DNA of 35,896 nt from positions 1 through 35,896 of the forward strand of contig SXOA01000045.1 of the NCBI GenBank assembly GCA_005778405.1. Reading direction: 5' to 3'. This document shows positions 15,694-23,846 of the stretch, piece by piece. A model generated the notes under the pieces. That model was given only the letters and a program-made list of their open reading frames with translations, had not been told where the DNA came from and did not search any database. Positions within the stretch are counted from its first letter, which is position 1. Each line of letters opens with the position of its first letter. The DNA comes from Planctomycetaceae bacterium (GTDB lineage: Bacteria; Planctomycetota; Planctomycetia; Pirellulales; Pirellulaceae). A program made the position numbers and the translations under genes.

Positions 15694-17814
15694 ATGAATA
15701 AGCGATTACGCATATTGGTGCTCTGTCTCTGCGGCTCGGTCGGGGTCGCGGTTGCCCTGGCTGTTGCGTGGCGGCCCAAGGCCGCAAGTACCGCGGACCC
15801 CTACCGCGCCGTCCTTCCTGATGCTGATTTCTCCGTTCCCGTCGCGACGACGCCGGTCGCGACCTTGGCTCCCAAACCGGCGGCCGCTGCTCCTACGGCT
15901 GCGCCGGTCGCACCGCCCATGGAGTCGCTCGCAACCAAAGAGATTCAGCGCCTCAAAGACGACTTCGCGGAGCTTCGCGAGGAGAGCACCCGGGACGTCC
16001 GAAAAATGCGGGCGGCGCTGAATGAAATGCAGGACCAAGCCCTTACCTTCTCGGCTCCCAATCCTCGCAATTCCGCCCCTCCCAATCCGGACCCCACTCT
16101 CCCTCCAGCAGCGGGCCATATAGAGGACGAACTCCCCGCGCCGGATCCGGCTATCAAGGACGAGGGAGACGGCACATTGACCGTGGAATTCCACAACACG
16201 GAAATTCTCGCGGTCTTGAAGGCGCTCAACGAGAATGGGCTCAACATCCTGGCAAGTGAAAGCGTCAGCGGCACCGTGACGGCTTCGTTCTCCAAGGTTG
16301 ATGCGGAAACCGCACTGGAGGCAATTCTTAAGAATGCCGGCCTGGTCGCACGGCGAGAAAAGGGAATCATCTACGTCGGCACCGCCAAGGACTTCAGCGA
16401 CAGGGACCAGTCAGAGGACTTGCTGGCAATGCGGGTCTATCGACCCAATTACGTGAAGTCCCTGGACCTGCAAGCGCTCATTACTTCTCTGATTACTCCA
16501 ACCGTCGGAAAGGTCACGGTGTCCGCCGCCTCTCAGGTGGACATTCCGTCGGACCAGGTCAAGACTGGCGGAAATGACTTTGCCGGCACGGACGTGGTCG
16601 TGGTGAGGGACTACGAAAACGTCTTGCGGCAAATCGACGAGCTATTCCGTGAAGTGGATGTCAAACCGCCTCAGGTCGCCATCGAGGCGATGATCATCAA
16701 TGTCAAGCTGAACGATTCCAATCAGATGGGCGTCAATTTTCAGGCGTTGCGGAACCAGGCCAATGCCCGGATTGTCACGGGAGACAATCCGATCACGGCG
16801 CTGGCCAGTCTCGACGTTGGGAATGGAGGGCTCAAGTTCGGCTTTCTCGACAGCAGCCTGTCGACCTTCATTCTGGCGCTGGAATCGATTGGCGACACCA
16901 GCGTCATCGCCTCGCCGCGCGTGTTGTGCATGAATAAGCAACGCGCGGAGATTCAGATCGGCGAGCAACTGGGGTACCTGAATACCACCGTCACGCAAAC
17001 ATTCACCACGCAGTCCGTCGCGTTCCTCGACGTGGGCACGCTCTTGCGGATTCGCCCCTTCATTGCCGATGACGGTTACATTCGGATGGAAGTCCACCCC
17101 GAGCTTTCCACTGGCAGTGTCACGCTCACCGGAGGACAGACGATTCCCAATAAGACCGTCTCTCAAGTCACGAGCAATGTCGGCTGCTTTGACGGAAGCA
17201 CGATCGTGATTGGCGGATTGCTGCGAAAGGACCTGCAAACGACGACCAACCAGGTTCCGTTCATCGGAAATCTTCCCTGGGTGGGTCCCTTGTTCCGCAC
17301 CAAGACAGAGAAAATCGTCAAGGATGAAATCATCGTGCTGATCACGCCGAGAATCGTCAACGAAGACTCGCTGGCCGTCGAAGGGCAAAAGTACGGCAAT
17401 GAATTCACTCACAAACAGGACGTCTATTTCGACAAGATGAGTCCTATCGCCAAACGAAATTACGGCCTGCACTACCAGCGACTGGCGCTCGCGGCCTACC
17501 GCACGGGGGACCATGCCCGAGCCATCAAGCAGATTGACTGGTCCATCCACTTCGACCCGATGAGCCGCGACGCCATCAAGCTGCGCAACGAAATCGTGGC
17601 GGCCGGCGGCTATGAAGGAGAATCGGTCCCTGAATATTTGAACCACGCTCGGGCTCCCTGGCACCGTCCGCACAAGGACTACACCAAAGAGGGCGTACCC
17701 TGGAAACCCGAGCCCGAATTTGGTTCCGAGCCCATGGTGCAGGAGGAGCGTAATCCCGGCACCCCCGGCCGCATCAAGACCATTCCGATCACCCCCCCTA
17801 CAAAAACACCATGA
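15694..17814 (+). CDS. PilQ/GspD-type outer-membrane secretin with C-terminal TPR-like tail
   Basis: A 706-residue secretin, the outer-membrane channel of the machine. An N-terminal helix (LRILVLCLCGSVGVAVALAV) serves as export signal or anchor. An Ala/Pro-rich linker and a coiled coil (about 86-115) follow. The N0-like STN domain is at about 160-225 (VEFHNTEILAVLKALNENGL). The secretin core runs from about 325 to 555: PPQVAIEAMIINVKLND, VIASPRVLCMNKQRAEIQIG, the gate region, VPFIGNLPWVGPLFRTK and EIIVLITPRIV. A TPR-like motif at about 590-635 (LALAAYRTGDHARAIKQIDW) and a Pro-rich tail complete it. The ATG at 15694 is preferred over the upstream TTG-type start. It overlaps the next gene by 4 bases. 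Confidence 0.9.
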   Translation: MNKRLRILVLCLCGSVGVAVALAVAWRPKAASTADPYRAVLPDADFSVPVATTPVATLAPKPAAAAPTAAPVAPPMESLATKEIQRLKDDFAELREESTRDVRKMRAALNEMQDQALTFSAPNPRNSAPPNPDPTLPPAAGHIEDELPAPDPAIKDEGDGTLTVEFHNTEILAVLKALNENGLNILASESVSGTVTASFSKVDAETALEAILKNAGLVARREKGIIYVGTAKDFSDRDQSEDLLAMRVYRPNYVKSLDLQALITSLITPTVGKVTVSAASQVDIPSDQVKTGGNDFAGTDVVVVRDYENVLRQIDELFREVDVKPPQVAIEAMIINVKLNDSNQMGVNFQALRNQANARIVTGDNPITALASLDVGNGGLKFGFLDSSLSTFILALESIGDTSVIASPRVLCMNKQRAEIQIGEQLGYLNTTVTQTFTTQSVAFLDVGTLLRIRPFIADDGYIRMEVHPELSTGSVTLTGGQTIPNKTVSQVTSNVGCFDGSTIVIGGLLRKDLQTTTNQVPFIGNLPWVGPLFRTKTEKIVKDEIIVLITPRIVNEDSLAVEGQKYGNEFTHKQDVYFDKMSPIAKRNYGLHYQRLALAAYRTGDHARAIKQIDWSIHFDPMSRDAIKLRNEIVAAGGYEGESVPEYLNHARAPWHRPHKDYTKEGVPWKPEPEFGSEPMVQEERNPGTPGRIKTIPITPPTKTP

Positions 17815-18320
17815 GCAGCGCCACCCGTCACTGGATTGCGTCCTCGCCGGTCGTCCTAGTCGCGGCCCTTTGCTGCGGCTGCGCGGCCGCGAAGCCGGCG
17901 GTGGTGACCCAAGGCAAACTCCCTCCTCCATTGAGTTCTGATCAAAAAGAGCAAGCGATTGCCCAGTTTGAAGCGCAGCGCGACAACGCCCAGTTGCAAG
18001 CGGCGCTCAACCGCTGGAAGGAAGGGAACCCGGCAGCCTGTGAACGGGCGCTCGTCAGTCTGGTTGGACAGCGGCCCCAGTTTGTGGAGGCTCGGATCCA
18101 ATATGCCGAGCTGCTGGTCTCCCAGAACAACCCGGCCGCCGCGGAACATCAGTTGCGCGATGCCCTAAGGCTCGCCCCCGGCCGGGCCGACATCCACCAT
18201 TCTCTCGCCGTTGCCCTTGAGGCCAGCGGCAACTCGCCGGCAGCAGCCGAGCACTTCCGCAAAGCAGCCGAACTGGAGCCGGAGAGCCCGGTGTATCAGA
18301 TGGCGGTGGAAAGGCTGTAG
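17811..18320 (+). CDS. TPR lipoprotein, possible secretin pilotin
   Basis: A 169-residue lipoprotein: SSPVVLVAALCCGCAAAKPA contains the lipobox (LCCGC). The mature part holds about three tetratricopeptide repeats, the clearest being ARIQYAELLVSQNNPAAAEH and IHHSLAVALEASGNSPAAAE. Its ATG overlaps the secretin stop. TPR lipoproteins of this size next to pilQ genes (PilF/PilW and Tgl) help the secretin reach and assemble in the outer membrane, so a pilotin role is a reasonable inference. The stop codon TAG sits at the edge of a hairpin repeat that separates it from the convergent peptidase gene. Confidence 0.8.
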   Translation: MSSATRHWIASSPVVLVAALCCGCAAAKPAVVTQGKLPPPLSSDQKEQAIAQFEAQRDNAQLQAALNRWKEGNPAACERALVSLVGQRPQFVEARIQYAELLVSQNNPAAAEHQLRDALRLAPGRADIHHSLAVALEASGNSPAAAEHFRKAAELEPESPVYQMAVERL

Positions 18321-18407
18321 GAATGACGAAGCTCGATTGACGAATGCAAGTGAAATACGACTGCCTTTCATTCGACACTCGCCATTCGAATTTCGGCATT
18401 CCCTCTA
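18320..18407. repeat. Convergent-junction hairpin repeat, copy B
   Basis: An imperfect inverted repeat with left arm GGAATGACGAAGCTCGATTG (18320 onward) and right arm CGCCATTCGAATTTCGGCAT (ending about 18402). It fills the gap between the convergent TPR-lipoprotein and S9-peptidase genes. CTACGG at its right edge again forms the TAG stop of the minus-strand gene, as in copy A at 5243-5330. Confidence 0.7.
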
Positions 18408-20468
18408 CGGTCCCTCTCCCTCCACATCGTGTTTGCCAAACCACTCCAGCACGCGGGTCAGCACGTCTTCTTGGTGTGGCAGTTGCTTGATGGGATGCCC
18501 TTCATTGGGATAAATGACCATCTGAGTCTCGACTCCGTTGGCTTGGAGGGCCTGGTAATACATCTTGCCCATCGGCAGCGGACAACGGCGGTCGTTCGCG
18601 GAGTGCAGAATGAGGGTAGGCGTCTTCACGCGAAAGGCATCCGCCAGCGGGCTGTGATCCCGTATGGCCAGGGGAACTTCCCAGGGACGGCCACCGGCTT
18701 CCCACTGGGTCCAGCTTTGGATATCGGAAAGCCCCCACATCATCCCCAGGTCCGTGACCGCATTCTGCGGTACCGCGGCCCGAAACTGGCGAGTCTGTCC
18801 AATCAGCGAGCAGGTGCTGTAACCCCCATAGCTGATGCCGTACGCGAACTGGCGATTGGCATCGACGACTCCTGACTTCACCAGATGATCGATCCCCGTG
18901 AGCATGTCCTTCATGTCTTTCCCCCCCAGATCGGAGCGGTCCGCATCGATGAATTTCTGCCCATATCCCGCGCTCCCGCGAAAGTTCGGCTGCAGAACCG
19001 CATAGCCGTTGGCCGCCAGCACTTGCACCGTGAAATCAAAGCCCAGCGTGGAGCGACTGTGAGGGCCGCCGTGCGGATAGAGGGTGAGCTTGAACGGGGC
19101 CTTCGCCCCCTTTTGCGTCGGTTTGGTGAGAATCCCTTCGATGTCGAGGCCATCGACACTCTTCCAGGAAATTACTTCTCCCGTGGCGACGATTCGGTCC
19201 TTGAGGAACGCGTCGGCAGGGGGCGTGAGCTTGCGACGGGCCTCCGCGGATTTCGTGTATTCGTCCCCAAGTGACTCTGGCGTTCCTTCCACGGCGGCAA
19301 TCCCGTTGGCCAAATCGATGACCTGCGTCTTCGTGGTCACGCCAGCCGGCGCTGTGTAATAGAAAGCCGAAGCACTGAGCCAACAATCCCGCGGCAGGGG
19401 GAACGACGGCGGCAGATGCGGAGCTTCGCCGGAAACGTGGTGATTGAACAGCACCTGGCTCTGCGGGCCAGTTTCGGTGATTTCGATAATTGCCAAATTG
19501 AAAACATCCATGTGCGATCCGCGTCGCGGAATGCTCTGATACAAGAGGCGCTTGCCGTCGGGGGAGACTCGGGGCGATACGTCCGGCCCAGGGCCGAATG
19601 TCGCCTGAGCCAAGCTGCCGTCGCCGAGGTCAATCCGCCACAAGTCGTAATTCTGGTTGATGCTGTAACGTACCGCTTCCTGATCCCTGGTTCGATTGGC
19701 ATGCACGATGATCGCCTTCCCTTCCTCGGCCCACTGCGGATCTCCATACCAGAAGTCGTCGCTGGTGATGCGAGTAACACGAGTCGCCCCGACCTCGCCG
19801 GGGGCTTCCGCCAGATCGGCAGTCCAGATTTGCGCCGGCCCGTATCCTTCATAACCTTCTCCGCCGTCCTGCCGCACGACTTGCACATTGTTGGCCACTT
19901 CTTCCGGTGATCGGGCCTCCTTGGCCTCGTCCGCCACGAATACGAGACGCTTGCCATCCGCGGAGAACGCCACATTGCCGAAGAAAGGGTCGCTGAAGAC
20001 CCGGTTATAAGGTCGTTTCCGCCCCGCGAGCGGAATCGCCTTTCCCCCTGCAGAGGGCATCAGCCAAATGTCGGTCGCGGGATCCGAATACGGCGGCACG
20101 GAAGTGAAGCCTGGCCTGCCATCGGGCAGTGGACGCGTCGAGAGGAACACAATCCACTTTCCATCTGGCGAAAGTTGCGGCGCTCGGCCGTCGGGCTCGC
20201 CCGCTTCCAGCGGTTTGGCATGGGAGGCATCACCCTCGGAGCGCCATAGCGAATGGCGGACCATTCGCTCCTTGCGGTCGCTCCAGCGACGAGAGAACAC
20301 CGCGCTCCCGCCATCGGCCGCCAGTCCAACTCCCTGCGGCGAATCCAGCCGATAGAGATCGTCGATGCGGATGGGGGACGGCTCTTCGGCGAACCCCAGG
20401 GAAGAAATCGCTGCCAAGAACAGGCCGCTGGCGAGTGTAAAACAAAGGGGAAGTGCTGCATTTTTCAC
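18405..20468 (-). CDS. Exported S9-family peptidase (prolyl oligopeptidase/DPP-like)
   Basis: A 687-residue serine peptidase. A signal peptide (ALPLCFTLASGLFLAAISSL) precedes an N-terminal beta-propeller (about residues 30-420) with DGxSAVFSR-like blades such as LSPDGKWIVFLSTRP and VSPDGKRLLYQSIP. The C-terminal hydrolase domain carries the catalytic triad: Ser546 in GISYGGYS, Asp626 in HSANDRRCP and His658 in NEGHPIK. YPHGGPHSR gives the oxyanion-hole region. It cleaves short peptides, probably in the periplasm. The start is GTG with GAGG 9 bases upstream. It is convergent with the pilus/secretion block and unrelated to it in direction. Confidence 0.88.
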   Translation of the reverse strand: MKNAALPLCFTLASGLFLAAISSLGFAEEPSPIRIDDLYRLDSPQGVGLAADGGSAVFSRRWSDRKERMVRHSLWRSEGDASHAKPLEAGEPDGRAPQLSPDGKWIVFLSTRPLPDGRPGFTSVPPYSDPATDIWLMPSAGGKAIPLAGRKRPYNRVFSDPFFGNVAFSADGKRLVFVADEAKEARSPEEVANNVQVVRQDGGEGYEGYGPAQIWTADLAEAPGEVGATRVTRITSDDFWYGDPQWAEEGKAIIVHANRTRDQEAVRYSINQNYDLWRIDLGDGSLAQATFGPGPDVSPRVSPDGKRLLYQSIPRRGSHMDVFNLAIIEITETGPQSQVLFNHHVSGEAPHLPPSFPLPRDCWLSASAFYYTAPAGVTTKTQVIDLANGIAAVEGTPESLGDEYTKSAEARRKLTPPADAFLKDRIVATGEVISWKSVDGLDIEGILTKPTQKGAKAPFKLTLYPHGGPHSRSTLGFDFTVQVLAANGYAVLQPNFRGSAGYGQKFIDADRSDLGGKDMKDMLTGIDHLVKSGVVDANRQFAYGISYGGYSTCSLIGQTRQFRAAVPQNAVTDLGMMWGLSDIQSWTQWEAGGRPWEVPLAIRDHSPLADAFRVKTPTLILHSANDRRCPLPMGKMYYQALQANGVETQMVIYPNEGHPIKQLPHQEDVLTRVLEWFGKHDVEGEGP

Positions 20469-20590
20469 AGAAGTGTACCTCAGGACTCGGAGAAATTGAG
20501 TGCAGCAGATTATAACATGACCGCTTGTTCTTCATCGAATGGTTAAAAGTGGATTTGCGGCTGCATCTGCCGGCGGAATGATCCCATTCG

Positions 20591-22762
20591 CTATCTCCGC
20601 AGCAGCCGCAAACTGTTCAAAATGACGGCCAAGGAAACGCCAATGTCGGCGGCGATTGCAGCCCATAGAGAGGCGTACCCGGCGAAAGACAGCAAGACGA
20701 TCGCGGCTTTGACCGTCAAGGAGAAGCCGATATTCTGGCGGATGATCGCCCCCGTTTTTCTGGAGTGGCGAATCAACCAGGCGATCCTGGAGAGGTCGTC
20801 GCTCATCAGCGCGATATCCGCGGTCTCGATGGCGGCATCACTGCCCGCGGCCCCCATCGCAATCCCCAGGGACGCGCGAGCCAAGGCGGGGGCATCGTTC
20901 ACGCCGTCTCCCACCATGGCCACAATCCCGTACCTGGCGACGACCGCTTCCACGGCCGCCACCTTGTCCTCCGGCAAGAGCTCCGCACGGAACTCGTCGA
21001 TTCCCGATTCCGTGGCAATGGCCCGCGCTGTCGGCTCGTTGTCACCCGTGAGCATGATGAGATGGGCGATGCCTAAGGCGTGAAGTTCGGCAATCGACTG
21101 TCTGGCATTGGGACGAATCTGGTCAGCCAGGGAAATGAGACCGCAGACATGCTGCTCGTTTCCAACCACTACGGCAGTAAGGCCCGCTTTCGACATTTCC
21201 TCCAGACGCTGATGCACCTCCGGGGTTTCTTGGCCTCGTTCTTCCAGGTACCGATGGGAGCCCAGCCAGAATGGCCGCCCGTCAAAGCGTGCGCTCGCTC
21301 CCTTCCCAGGCAGGATCTTGAACTCTTCGGCCGGAAGCGGCTGAACGCCCTTGTCCCTCGCGTAGGCGACAATCGCCCGCGCCAATGGATGATCGCTGCT
21401 CGCCTCCATGGCCGCGGCCCGCTCCAGCATTTCTTTTTCATCATGACCGTTGAGCGGCACAATCTCCGTGACGGCCGGCTTTCCTTCCGTGAGCGTGCCC
21501 GTCTTGTCCATCGCGATCGCTTTCACCCTGGCGGGGATTTCGATAAAGAGGCCCCCCTTCACCAGAACACCTTCCTTCGCGGCAGCCGCGAGCGCGGCCA
21601 CGATGCTGACTGGCGTAGAGATCACGAGTGCGCAGGGACAGGCAATCACCAGCAACACGAGCGAGTTGTAAAACGACTGACTCCAGGCGATGCTGAACAC
21701 CAGAGGACTCAGAAGCAGCACTGCCAGCGCCAGAACCATCACTGCCGGCGTGTAGTATTTCGCAAACTGCTCCACCCACTGTTCGGACGGCGCGCGGCGT
21801 GATTGTGCGGCTCCCACCAGGCGAATGATTCTCGCGAGGGTGGTATCCTGAGCCCCTTTCGTGCTTTCCACCGTGACGCCGCCATCCCCGTTGATGGTGC
21901 CGGCAAAGACTTCGTCGCCGGGAGCTTTGTGGACCGGCAAACTCTCACCCGTTATAGGTGCCTGGTTGACATCGGAAACCCCTTCCACAACCTTTCCGTC
22001 GAGTGGAAACCGCTCGCCGGGCCGCACGAAGAAATTAGTGCCGGGCGAAACCTGGTCCGGTGCAAGAGACTCCTCCTTGCCACCTGCGCGAACGACTCGC
22101 ACCAGAGTCGGCGCTAACTCCATCAGAGCGGCAATGGCCCGCCTAGCCCGCCCCACGCTCCAGGATTCGAGCGCCAGGGAAACCGCGAACAGAAACGCCA
22201 CCGTTGCCGCTTCGAACCATTCGTCGATGCCGATGGCTCCCACGACCGCGACAATCATCAGCAGGTTCATGTCAGGGCGCAAACTCTTGGCCGCAAACCA
22301 GGCCTTGGGAAAGAAAAACCAGGCCCCCGCGAGCGCGCTGAGGCCGTAGGACACCTTGGCCAGAACCGGCATCGAGTGTCCGCTAGCGCCTGACAAGCCG
22401 ATTGCCTCGCTGAAGCTAAAGTAGGCGAAGTGAGCCAAGAATCCGAGCTGGAGGAAAATGCCACTCGCGGCGGTCAGAATGGAGCGGCCGCGAAGCTGCC
22501 AGAAAGTCGACTCCACGGTCGCTTCCGGGTTTTCGGTCCAAATATCGGCACGCATGCCGGTGCGGGCGACCGCCCGCTGAACTTGTTCGGCGTTCAAGGA
22601 ACCGCCAGCAGGCGAGACCGTCATCTTGCGGTTCAAGATGTCAAACGCCAGCCGGTCCTCTCCTCCCGCGAGAGGGCCCAGTTCACGTTTGAGAATGGCC
22701 ACTTCCTCGGCGCAGTCCATGCCCTCAATGCGAAACGCCAAATTGCCGGTTCCGTTGGTCAA
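20591..22762 (-). CDS. zntA: P1B-type heavy-metal ATPase (zinc/cadmium/lead type)
   Basis: A 723-residue metal exporter of the inner membrane. The N-terminal HMA-like domain (FRIEGMDCAEEVAILKRELG) has only one Cys, so the usual CxxC is broken. The TM6 motif CPC is in ACPCALVISTPVSIVAALAA, the phosphorylated Asp is in DKTGTLTEG, the HP motif is in SSDHPLARAIV, and GDGVNDAPALA is the hinge. Lys685 (SLTVKAAIVLL) in TM7 and Asp706 (AADIGVSLAV) in TM8 are the pair that marks the P1B-2 Zn/Cd/Pb group. The start is TTG; no better start was found. It is the last gene of the minus-strand metal cluster. Confidence 0.88.
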   Translation of the reverse strand: MTNGTGNLAFRIEGMDCAEEVAILKRELGPLAGGEDRLAFDILNRKMTVSPAGGSLNAEQVQRAVARTGMRADIWTENPEATVESTFWQLRGRSILTAASGIFLQLGFLAHFAYFSFSEAIGLSGASGHSMPVLAKVSYGLSALAGAWFFFPKAWFAAKSLRPDMNLLMIVAVVGAIGIDEWFEAATVAFLFAVSLALESWSVGRARRAIAALMELAPTLVRVVRAGGKEESLAPDQVSPGTNFFVRPGERFPLDGKVVEGVSDVNQAPITGESLPVHKAPGDEVFAGTINGDGGVTVESTKGAQDTTLARIIRLVGAAQSRRAPSEQWVEQFAKYYTPAVMVLALAVLLLSPLVFSIAWSQSFYNSLVLLVIACPCALVISTPVSIVAALAAAAKEGVLVKGGLFIEIPARVKAIAMDKTGTLTEGKPAVTEIVPLNGHDEKEMLERAAAMEASSDHPLARAIVAYARDKGVQPLPAEEFKILPGKGASARFDGRPFWLGSHRYLEERGQETPEVHQRLEEMSKAGLTAVVVGNEQHVCGLISLADQIRPNARQSIAELHALGIAHLIMLTGDNEPTARAIATESGIDEFRAELLPEDKVAAVEAVVARYGIVAMVGDGVNDAPALARASLGIAMGAAGSDAAIETADIALMSDDLSRIAWLIRHSRKTGAIIRQNIGFSLTVKAAIVLLSFAGYASLWAAIAADIGVSLAVILNSLRLLRR

Positions 22763-22833
22763 TAGCGAGTCCCCGATGTGGCAGCAAAGTGTCGCGCATG
22801 AGTGCCGAGTTTGTGGGAAGCCTTTCCCACGAT

Positions 22834-23346
22834 TCAGTGCTTGTGTGCTTCATGCGCTTTGATTTCGACAACTCCGTTATACTCCTTGCCGGCAATCGTT
22901 ACCCTGAGCCGGCCGGTTGTCTTGGGGGCATCGCAAGCCGCCAGCACGGTTTCATCAGTGATCGAGAAGCGTGACGCCTCTCCTTCCGGATCGCCTTCTT
23001 GGGGATTGGCGGCGAGCTTGGCCTGCAGCGGTTTGCCGTCCACCAACAGATTGAGCACGATCTCCTTGTCGGTAATTGCTACTCCCCTTTTTGCTTCCTT
23101 GTCCAGCAAGTAGACGGTTACGGTTTTCGTTTTGTCGTCGTGAGCCAGCTCTGCGTGGTACTCCTCCTTTCCGAGCTCAATCAGATGGCCGTGGTGAGGG
23201 CCTTCCTCGGGATGTGCATCGTCCGAATGGGCCAAGGGTGGCGGATCACCCGTCACGGGTGGTTTGGCCGGTGTTCCGCAGCCGGCGAAGAAAAGAGCAA
23301 TCCCGATTGTCAGGAGTGCGGGCCGAGGCCAGTTTGTTCTGTTCAT
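22834..23346 (-). CDS. His-rich exported lipoprotein of the metal-efflux cluster
   Basis: A 170-residue lipoprotein with lipobox AGC (Cys23) after a hydrophobic stretch LLTIGIALFFAGCG. The mature N-terminus is rich in His and acidic residues (HSDDAHPEEGPHHGHLIELG), and the end is KAHEAHKH. The middle (TVTVYLLDKEAKRGVAITDK) looks like a small beta-sandwich of the kind found in periplasmic metal-binding modules. The start is set at the ATG giving MNRTNW, since the longer frame puts 25 non-signal residues ahead. It lies between the ATPase and a small exported protein in one operon. Periplasmic metal binding or hand-over is inferred; the family is not recognised. Confidence 0.7.
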   Translation of the reverse strand: MNRTNWPRPALLTIGIALFFAGCGTPAKPPVTGDPPPLAHSDDAHPEEGPHHGHLIELGKEEYHAELAHDDKTKTVTVYLLDKEAKRGVAITDKEIVLNLLVDGKPLQAKLAANPQEGDPEGEASRFSITDETVLAACDAPKTTGRLRVTIAGKEYNGVVEIKAHEAHKH

Positions 23347-23430
23347 AGCTTGTCCCCGGAAGTGAGGTGCCCCTTCCGCAACGAAAAGCGTCGCGGGGCA
23401 GGTGGAATTCATAAGACTCACCGTAGTGCC

Positions 23431-23778
23431 TTAATGTTCGTGCCGCGTCTCAAAGCCCAACGACTTCAGCCACTTTTCCCACTTCGTCACTGCGGCATGA
23501 CTGGAAAAGGATGCTTCGCGCCACGGCATCGACTGAATCGACAAATCGAAATGCCCGCCGTGGTTTGCGACTTTGCTCTCGCAGCCGAGTGATTTGAGGC
23601 TCTTGATGTAGGACTTTGCGGTGGCTTCGTCATCCAGATGAAGAGTTTTGGCTTTTACCAAGCGATACTTCAGGACCTCCTGCTCCGCTCCGGACGCTGT
23701 AACCGCTATTCCGGTGAAGAGCGTCGAAATTCCCACCGCGGTGAAGAGAAACACTTTCCAAAAATTAGTTCCAGCCAT
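23431..23778 (-). CDS. Small exported protein of the metal-efflux cluster
   Basis: A 115-residue protein with a signal peptide (FWKVFLFTAVGISTLFTGIA, cleavage near ASGAEQ). The mature part is an alpha/beta module: KYRLVKAKTLHLDD, then ATAKSYIKSLKSLGCESKVA, then NHGGHFDLSIQSM, ending in ETRHEH. His residues cluster in HGGHF and at the C-terminus. AAGGAG lies about 8 bases before the ATG at 23778; a TTG two codons upstream is possible. Position between the RND pump and the His-rich lipoprotein suggests a part in metal handling. Family unknown. Confidence 0.65.
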   Translation of the reverse strand: MAGTNFWKVFLFTAVGISTLFTGIAVTASGAEQEVLKYRLVKAKTLHLDDEATAKSYIKSLKSLGCESKVANHGGHFDLSIQSMPWREASFSSHAAVTKWEKWLKSLGFETRHEH

Positions 23779-23846
23779 TCTCAAACTCCTTAAAGTGAAG
23801 TGCTACTGCCAAGAGCATTCATTGCCCGTGGCCTGTTTTCCTTAAA

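Noticed and set aside
16642..17931. 429-residue minus-strand frame opposite the secretin gene
   Set aside because: Antisense to conserved secretin core; composition is Arg/Asp/Gly-rich without fold-like pattern.
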